A stretch of DNA of 29,127 bases from a virus. The stretch is taken from positions 1 to 29,127 of IMG/VR virus record IMGVR_UViG_3300031785_000040; one strand, 5' to 3'. The position numbers and the translations under genes were made by a program. Of this stretch, positions 24,477-29,127 are shown in pieces (position 1 is the first letter of the stretch; every line of letters begins with the position of its first letter). The notes beneath the pieces were generated by a model that was given only the letters and a program-made list of their open reading frames with translations, had not been told where the DNA came from and did not search any database.

Positions 24477-24677
24477 TTAAGGTGTATATGTCCAAGCGTC
24501 CCTAAAAGAACGATCAGTAGGAACCTCTGATTTGTCCACTATGTATGATGTTTTCCCTGATGGTACATCTTTTGCTCGTATTTGCTCTAGAGTAAGACCA
24601 CAATTGTCTGATGGTATCATAATAGCAATACCACCCTCATCAGTTTCAAAAATTATTCTTTTATCAGAATTTGCCAT
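24477..24677 (-). CDS. Small phage tail-region protein (66 aa), partner of the 86-aa protein
   Basis: A 66-aa protein with RIIFETDEGGIAIMIPS at residues 7-23, CGLTLEQIRAKDVPSGKTSYIVD in the middle and VPTDRSFRDAWTY at the end. The combination 'EGG-AI-IP', 'I--KDVP-G' and 'P-DR-FR-AW' is characteristic of a small protein that accompanies the 86-aa type in many tailed phages next to tail genes. The function is unknown; a tail-associated or assembly role is inferred from context. It lies 17 bases after the collagen-like fibre gene, with an AATAAATA box overlapping that gene's stop codon. Confidence 0.82.
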   Translation of the reverse strand: MANSDKRIIFETDEGGIAIMIPSDNCGLTLEQIRAKDVPSGKTSYIVDKSEVPTDRSFRDAWTYTP

Positions 24678-24688
24678 TTTTTATTGAT

Positions 24689-24696
24689 TATTTATT
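24689..24696 (-). promoter_or_regulatory. Candidate late promoter AATAAATA before 66-aa gene
   Basis: AATAAATA on the minus strand overlaps the TAA of the 863-aa fibre gene and sits 12 bases before the next ATG. That spacing would leave a leader of about 5 bases. Confidence 0.45.
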
Positions 24697-27286
24697 AAGA
24701 AAAGACGATCACACCTGCATAAACTTGATCTGCTCTTTGATTAGAGTTTTCAGTTTTGTAGCATAAGAATCTTACATGGTTTCTATCAGCAGTATATACA
24801 AATGGATGAGTGTGTGCAAGTTGACCAGGTACGTTATAAACTGTACCTGTAATCGCCAAAGAAATCGCTTGGTAATCAGTTGTACTATTATTACCATCTT
24901 TTAGTTGATTTGAATAATTAACTTGATAATCTCCAACACCATAATCAGTTATTGTGCTAACATTTACATCACTCTGAATTGATACAGTTCCCGTTCCATT
25001 AAATTGAACCCAAGCACTTGCAACAGATGCATTTTGAATAACACCTGTCATTATAAAACCTCCACCATTTTCTGATATTCTTGCATCATAATCTTCATTA
25101 ATAGTATTTTTAAAGTCAATATATGCACCACTTGAATTCCTAGTAATCTCTATAGCACCATCAGCTGGTGAAAGTAATACTTGACCATTACTATGGTTAG
25201 CAGTTACATCAATTCCATCAAAAGTAAAATTTGCTTCAGCATTTAATTCACCAGCAGTATTTGAACCAGTTATGATTCTATTATCTGCGTTATTGTTAAT
25301 TACTGCTGATCCAGATTCTCCTTTATCACCAGTTCCTGGCTCACCTTTTTGACCTTTTGTAGAATTATCAGCACCTACTTCTCCTTTTTGCCCTTTATCG
25401 CCTTCATCACCTTTATTACCTTTTGCTAAAACATCTCCTGGTTCACCCTTATCTCCCTGCTCACCTTTATTATCACCCTTTTCTCCTTTTACTGATTCAC
25501 CTTTATCACCTTTTGACGCTGCAGGTGATGTGGTTGCAACCCATTGAGATGAATTACCATCATCATAGTAAACATATAAATCACCCTCATCACTATCCCA
25601 CCACAAATCTCCAGTGTTCAATCCTGTAGTTGGTGCTGTAGTTCCAATATTTACATTAGCACCTGATCCAGCTCCTGAGTCTCCTTTATTACCTTTATCT
25701 CCCTTATCACCCTCATCTCCCTTATCACCTTCACCCTTTTCTCCCTTTTGAGATTCCTCTCCTTTATCTCCTTTATCACCTTCTCCCTTATCTCCCTTAT
25801 CTCCTTTTGTAGAATTATCTTCACCCTTTTCTCCTTGACCTCCTTTTTCTCCATCACCACCTTTATCTCCCTTATCTCCTTTTTCACCCTTTGACGCTGC
25901 TGGTCCCTCAGGTCCTTCTTCACCCTTATCACCCTTGTCCCCTTTATCACCTTTGTCTCCTTTTGTAGAATTATCTTCACCTTTAATTCCTTTATCACCC
26001 TTTTCCCCTTTATCACCCTTGTCTCCCTTATCACCTTGTACACCTACATCCCCTAAGTTTCCTTTTACACCTTTATCACCCTTTTCTCCTTTTTCACCGC
26101 CATTTCCTTTTTCTCCCTCACTTCCTTTATCACCAAGACTACCTTTACTTCCTTCTTCTCCCTTATCACCCTTAATTCCTTTTTGTCCTTTATCACCCGT
26201 TCTTGAAAAATTTAATACACACTGCTCTTGATCTGTGGGAACATTACCAAATCCATTTTGAACACCTATTGTAATATACCCAGTAGAATTTGTGGCACTT
26301 GTTATCTCAAAAATTGAAAGTGTGTTATCAGTGTTGTCATTTGAAGAAACGTATAGATAACCAGCTACAGCACTACTTGAATCATCCCAAGATAATAATT
26401 GATCTGTCATATCGACAGAATTTATGTCTAAAATATCAATGTATATTAAAGATACATTAGTTGCATTTGAGTTGTTAAAACGAAATACTCCTTGTGATGG
26501 ATCTCCTGCTGTTGTAACAGATGAAAATCTATATCTCAATCCTGCTTTTGCTCCCTGATCACCTTTATTTCCTATATCACCCTTATCTCCTTTGTCACCT
26601 TTGACACTTTCTCCTTTTTCTCCTATTCCTTTATCTCCTATACTACCTTTTATTCCCTTTTCTCCCTCATTTCCCTTATCACCTATTTCTCCCTTTTGTC
26701 CCTCAAAACCTTTATCTCCCTTTTCTCCTTTATTTCCCTTTGCTTCAACATCTCCCTTTTCACCCTTATTACCTGCAGGTCCTCTTCCTCCACCAACTGC
26801 TGTGACCCATTGTGAAGAATCAGGATCATCATAGCGTACGAATAAATCTCCTGTATCACTTTCCCACCACAATTCTCCATTTTTTGCATTTAGTGGGGGT
26901 TCATTTCCAACTGTAACAGGTATCACGGTTACAGTTGCAGCGATACCAGGATGTCCTGAAGGACTTTGTACAGATACATTTGCAGTTACAGCAGCACCTA
27001 CAAAATTTAATTGAGTGATACTACTTGCAGCACTAACTTGTACCCCTTCGTCAAATATAGTAATTGCACCTGGTATCAATCCTCCACCTACAGGAACCCA
27101 AAATCTTTGACCTGGATATCCTGGTATAGCGATCAATTGATATTGACCACCTGGTGGAGGAGTTGGTCCAATAAGAGGATCTGATAAATTTGGTTCTGCT
27201 TGTTCTAGATTAAGATACTGATAACGATCTTCTTTAAGTTGATCTTGAGGTGTTCTCTTAACTCTGCCACTTAAATATTTTACCAT
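24695..27286 (-). CDS. Collagen-like tail fibre protein (863 aa)
   Basis: The start is set at ATG 27286-27284, giving MVKYLSGRVKRTP, a recurrent N-terminus of marine myovirus structural proteins. An in-frame ATG 33 bases upstream would lie inside the previous gene and add an unrelated MQVYWRIVLVN. Residues 1-135 are a head domain. Next comes a WW module (GELWWESDTGDL, 137-148) and three collagen-like blocks: 169-247, 364-540 and 591-660. A globular insert lies at 250-360 and a second copy of the WW module at 558-588. The C-terminal domain (about 665-863) is beta-rich and ends NHVRFLCYKTENSNQ...GVIVFS. The triplets are mainly GDK and GEK, whose opposite charges stabilise bacterial and viral collagens without hydroxyproline. 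It probably forms a flexible trimeric fibre shaft. Confidence 0.87.
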   Translation of the reverse strand: MVKYLSGRVKRTPQDQLKEDRYQYLNLEQAEPNLSDPLIGPTPPPGGQYQLIAIPGYPGQRFWVPVGGGLIPGAITIFDEGVQVSAASSITQLNFVGAAVTANVSVQSPSGHPGIAATVTVIPVTVGNEPPLNAKNGELWWESDTGDLFVRYDDPDSSQWVTAVGGGRGPAGNKGEKGDVEAKGNKGEKGDKGFEGQKGEIGDKGNEGEKGIKGSIGDKGIGEKGESVKGDKGDKGDIGNKGDQGAKAGLRYRFSSVTTAGDPSQGVFRFNNSNATNVSLIYIDILDINSVDMTDQLLSWDDSSSAVAGYLYVSSNDNTDNTLSIFEITSATNSTGYITIGVQNGFGNVPTDQEQCVLNFSRTGDKGQKGIKGDKGEEGSKGSLGDKGSEGEKGNGGEKGEKGDKGVKGNLGDVGVQGDKGDKGDKGEKGDKGIKGEDNSTKGDKGDKGDKGDKGEEGPEGPAASKGEKGDKGDKGGDGEKGGQGEKGEDNSTKGDKGDKGEGDKGDKGEESQKGEKGEGDKGDEGDKGDKGNKGDSGAGSGANVNIGTTAPTTGLNTGDLWWDSDEGDLYVYYDDGNSSQWVATTSPAASKGDKGESVKGEKGDNKGEQGDKGEPGDVLAKGNKGDEGDKGQKGEVGADNSTKGQKGEPGTGDKGESGSAVINNNADNRIITGSNTAGELNAEANFTFDGIDVTANHSNGQVLLSPADGAIEITRNSSGAYIDFKNTINEDYDARISENGGGFIMTGVIQNASVASAWVQFNGTGTVSIQSDVNVSTITDYGVGDYQVNYSNQLKDGNNSTTDYQAISLAITGTVYNVPGQLAHTHPFVYTADRNHVRFLCYKTENSNQRADQVYAGVIVFS
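25307..25516 (-). repeat. Collagen-like block 3 of the 863-aa fibre
   Basis: Residues 591-660, GDK/GEP/GQK triplets with DVLAKG and DNST interruptions. It contains the second copy of the 51-base exact repeat. Confidence 0.88.
25430..25480. repeat. 51-base exact direct repeat shared between two fibre genes (copy 2)
   Basis: Identical to 23947-23997. Both encode the same collagen-like peptide in the same reading frame. Confidence 0.95.
25529..25615 (-). repeat. WW module, second copy
   Basis: Residues 558-586: GDLWWDSDEGDLYVYYDD then SSQWV. It matches the first copy at most positions and again stands directly before a collagen block. Confidence 0.85.
25667..26197 (-). repeat. Long collagen-like block 2 of the 863-aa fibre
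   Basis: Residues 364-540, the longest Gly-X-Y tract in the window, rich in GDK and GEK. DNST interruptions occur at 438-441 and 490-493, and there is a PAASKG break at 462-467. The DNA has a 9-base period with nearly all purines on the coding strand. Confidence 0.9.
26546..26782 (-). repeat. Collagen-like block 1 of the 863-aa fibre
   Basis: Residues 169-247, GEK/GDK/GNK triplets with a DVEAKG break near 179-184, directly after the first WW module. Confidence 0.88.
26795..26881 (-). repeat. WW module, first copy
   Basis: Residues 136-164: GELWWESDTGDLFVRYDD then SSQWV. Tryptophan-rich short beta module, found once more in the same protein. Confidence 0.85.
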
Positions 27287-27287
27287 A

Positions 27288-28967
27288 TTAACCAGTACTA
27301 TTCTCCAATATACTTGCAATTAATTCCATTTCTAATGGTGCAAAATAACCACCAGAATAACTTTCACCAACATTAACTACAAATGTTTTAGGAGTATTAT
27401 AATTATTATTTTGTGCTCCTCCAGTCACAGCAAGTTCAGCATCAGATGCTGGATCTGTAACACGAGGATAACTATGTTCGGTTTCTCTATTGTCCATTGA
27501 ACAAGAAAATATAATACCGTTATCAATGATTCTTACAACATCACCATTAGAAAGATTATGATTAATGTCTGTCGTTATAACAAGTTCCCCAGCTTGTAAG
27601 TCATAAGTTTCTACAACTTGCTGATCAGGATCTCTAGTTGAACCACCACCATAATAGACAGCACGAGTAACATTATATCTCGTTCCTATTTTGTGAATAT
27701 TATTTGCTAATGAATTTGCTTGATTATAAGTATGAATTGATGTGTCAGATGAGGTTCCGATGAAAACTATGATACGATTTATATTTTCAACCGACGCTCT
27801 TAATATTTTACCATATGCATAATCTGGTTTTCCAACATTTTGATTTTGTCCTGAATTTCTTGGATATTTTTTAGCAGTAGTATTACCATCAAGTGCACAA
27901 GTGAATGCAAAACTTTCCTTTTCAAGTCTTACAGAATCACCATCAGTAAATCCATGTGATGGTGAACAAATACTTAAATTACCAGTAGTGGGAGAATATG
28001 TAGTTCCTTCTGGTGCTGCAATTGTAATAGTTGGTGCGGATGTGTAACCACTTCCACCACTCAAAGTTATCTGTGTAATAACATCATTTACGATAGTTAC
28101 TGTTGCAGTGCCACCATTACCACCACCTCCAGATATGGTAACTGTTGGTGAAGCAATATATCCCATACCTCCATCGTTGATAGTTAAATTGCCAGTCAAT
28201 GCACCAGCACTGATATTGGATAAGGATGCAGTCGCTGTTGCAGTGGTACCCGCTGATGAACTTTTCTTGATATATCCTGTAGGAGATCCTGCTGCTGATA
28301 CAACTTCAATTGCAAGAGGTTTTGATCTTTCATAATAATGTACCGCAGAATTATAATAATGAGAATAGTCTTTACCTGTAACTCCAAGAGGAACTGAACC
28401 GCCAATATGAGATGTAAATGTTTTAGATGTACCGACAAATCCTTCAATTGATTCAACGGTATATGATTGTGGTGGGTCTGGAAATATGTTTGTTGTTATT
28501 CCAGTTTGTCCTGCTTTACAAGTCAAAGCAATACCAGTTAAAGTGATTGGATCACCCGCTTTAAATGGATGAGGTTCCTTAGTGTTTATTGTAACAATAC
28601 CTGTTGGTTCATCATAATCTACAAATGTTATAATTCCAACTTGTTGTTGTGTACCTTCAATGAATATCTTATCTACGATTAAAGGAGTTTTTTCTAATAC
28701 TAATCTACCATCAACAAGTATAGCAGCATCGCTAGGGGGAATCTCGACATTTTTTATAACTCTAACTTCTCTCTTATTGCCTGTACTTCTTTGGGTTCTT
28801 TGCTGAGTAAATGTTACTTTAGGAAAAGTAGCACCAATACCAACATTAGCAACTTGTAGATACAATAACAATGCAGAAGTTCCAGTTGGTACTTCGTAAA
28901 GTTTTTGTTTACCAACTGAGACAGGAACTGCTACAGATATAAATTTATTGACTGGTGCTATCGCCAT
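27288..28967 (-). CDS. Virion structural protein with GD-V-I beta modules (559 aa)
   Basis: A 559-aa beta-rich protein. The head (residues 1-105) ends with DKIFIEG. Three modules share the pattern H-x-(F/L)-xx-GD-x-(V/I)-x-(L/I) followed by a cysteine-containing strand: HPFKAGDPITL (133-143), HGFTDGDSVRL (338-348) with FAFTCALD, and HNLSNGDVVRI (470-480) with IIFSCSMD and SYPR. Between them, residues 264-318 contain two GxGYxxxPTxTI repeats flanking a glycine-rich turn. This architecture recurs in marine T4-like structural proteins. The exact part (fibre base, baseplate decoration or fibre) is unknown. The stop codon is one base from the start of the collagen-like fibre gene, so translation is likely coupled. 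Confidence 0.83.
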   Translation of the reverse strand: MAIAPVNKFISVAVPVSVGKQKLYEVPTGTSALLLYLQVANVGIGATFPKVTFTQQRTQRSTGNKREVRVIKNVEIPPSDAAILVDGRLVLEKTPLIVDKIFIEGTQQQVGIITFVDYDEPTGIVTINTKEPHPFKAGDPITLTGIALTCKAGQTGITTNIFPDPPQSYTVESIEGFVGTSKTFTSHIGGSVPLGVTGKDYSHYYNSAVHYYERSKPLAIEVVSAAGSPTGYIKKSSSAGTTATATASLSNISAGALTGNLTINDGGMGYIASPTVTISGGGGNGGTATVTIVNDVITQITLSGGSGYTSAPTITIAAPEGTTYSPTTGNLSICSPSHGFTDGDSVRLEKESFAFTCALDGNTTAKKYPRNSGQNQNVGKPDYAYGKILRASVENINRIIVFIGTSSDTSIHTYNQANSLANNIHKIGTRYNVTRAVYYGGGSTRDPDQQVVETYDLQAGELVITTDINHNLSNGDVVRIIDNGIIFSCSMDNRETEHSYPRVTDPASDAELAVTGGAQNNNYNTPKTFVVNVGESYSGGYFAPLEMELIASILENSTG

Positions 28968-28968
28968 T

Positions 28969-29127
28969 TTAGTTTAATGCTAATATCAGAGGAGTTAGTT
29001 GTGCTTGAATCGCTCTGTTGAAATCTCTTCCACGAATCGTTGAAGTTGTTTGGTCTATTGTAAGTCCATCACCAATACGGAAATTACCTTTTTGATCTGT
29101 GCTTGTAAACGGAACTTGACCTCCGTT
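28969..29127 (-). CDS. C-terminal end of a virion structural protein (partial)
   Basis: An open frame runs from the window edge to TAA at 28971-28969, giving 52 residues. The segment has GNFRIGDGLTIDQTTSTIRG followed by FNRAIQAQLTPLILALN. This 'NFRIGD - I-Q-TGTI-GR-F - L-P-ILAL' ending is a familiar C-terminus of large marine myovirus fibre or structural proteins. It ends one base before the ATG of the 559-aa gene and continues the same co-directional operon. The N-terminus lies beyond the window, so neither length nor domain order can be given. Confidence 0.75.
   Translation of the reverse strand, partial: NGGQVPFTSTDQKGNFRIGDGLTIDQTTSTIRGRDFNRAIQAQLTPLILALN

Noticed and set aside
25935-26231. 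Plus-strand open frame rich in Ser-Pro and Leu opposite the collagen tract
   Set aside because: It is the complementary reading of the Gly-X-Lys repeats. Its composition is forced by the repeat and it has no start site or independent signal.
23788-26782. CRISPR array suggested by regularly repeated DNA
   Set aside because: The periodicity is 9 bases and follows Gly-X-Y codons in long open frames; there are no direct repeats of 24-40 bases with unique spacers.
27287-27319. Upstream ATG adding 11 residues to the 863-aa collagen-like fibre
   Set aside because: The extra residues lie inside the upstream gene and do not resemble the conserved MVKYLSGRVKRTP opening; ATG 27286 is one base after that gene's stop.
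1-29127. tRNA genes, integrase, insertion sequence ends
   Set aside because: No cloverleaf with a GGTTCGAATCC-like arm was noticed and no transposase, recombinase motif or terminal inverted repeats were seen. A tRNA scan would be needed to exclude tRNAs fully.

Overview
The window looks like part of a T4-like marine myovirus genome, of the kind known from picocyanobacteria and SAR11 bacteria. The evidence is a long co-directional tail-fibre block with the N-terminal modules, collagen-like GDK/GEK triplets, GIGTT-type beta repeats and S74 chaperone tails common in those phages. It also has small conserved phage proteins, AT-rich DNA and tightly overlapping genes. No tRNA, rRNA, CRISPR array, insertion sequence or integrase was seen.

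Layout, right to left along the minus strand: (1) 28969-29127, the C-terminal end of a structural protein. (2) 28967-7554, ten minus-strand genes for virion surface structures: a 559-aa structural protein, an 863-aa collagen-like fibre, two small tail-region proteins, a 1713-aa collagen/collar/S74 fibre, a 64-aa protein, a 1949-aa S74 fibre, an 872-aa beta-repeat fibre, a subtilisin-family protease and a glycine-rich putative tip adhesin. AATAAATA-like boxes, often lying over the upstream stop codon, are plausible late promoters. (3) 7557-4028, an AT-rich accessory cassette with two divergent arms. The plus arm encodes three 2-oxoglutarate/Fe(II)-type oxygenases. The minus arm encodes a fourth oxygenase-like protein and a short flavin-dependent halogenase. 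The arms are driven by back-to-back sigma70-type promoters that share one -35 element, and both transcripts would be almost leaderless. (4) 3918-1, DNA-transaction genes on the minus strand: an NPPF-type DNA methyltransferase, an SF2 helicase, a nucleotidyltransferase, an SPPY-type DNA methyltransferase and two small conserved proteins, the last cut by the window edge.

Reading together: the right two-thirds builds the host-recognition apparatus, with several fibres, two self-cleaving trimerisation chaperones, a protease and a polyglycine adhesin. The left part protects or modifies phage DNA. The oxidative cassette between them is the most interesting part. Its promoters look early and host-dependent, its gene content looks like tailoring chemistry, and it sits beside fibre genes rich in Gly-X-Lys triplets, the substrate context of collagen lysyl hydroxylases. 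That the oxygenases hydroxylate the phage's own fibres is an inference and is offered as a testable hypothesis.
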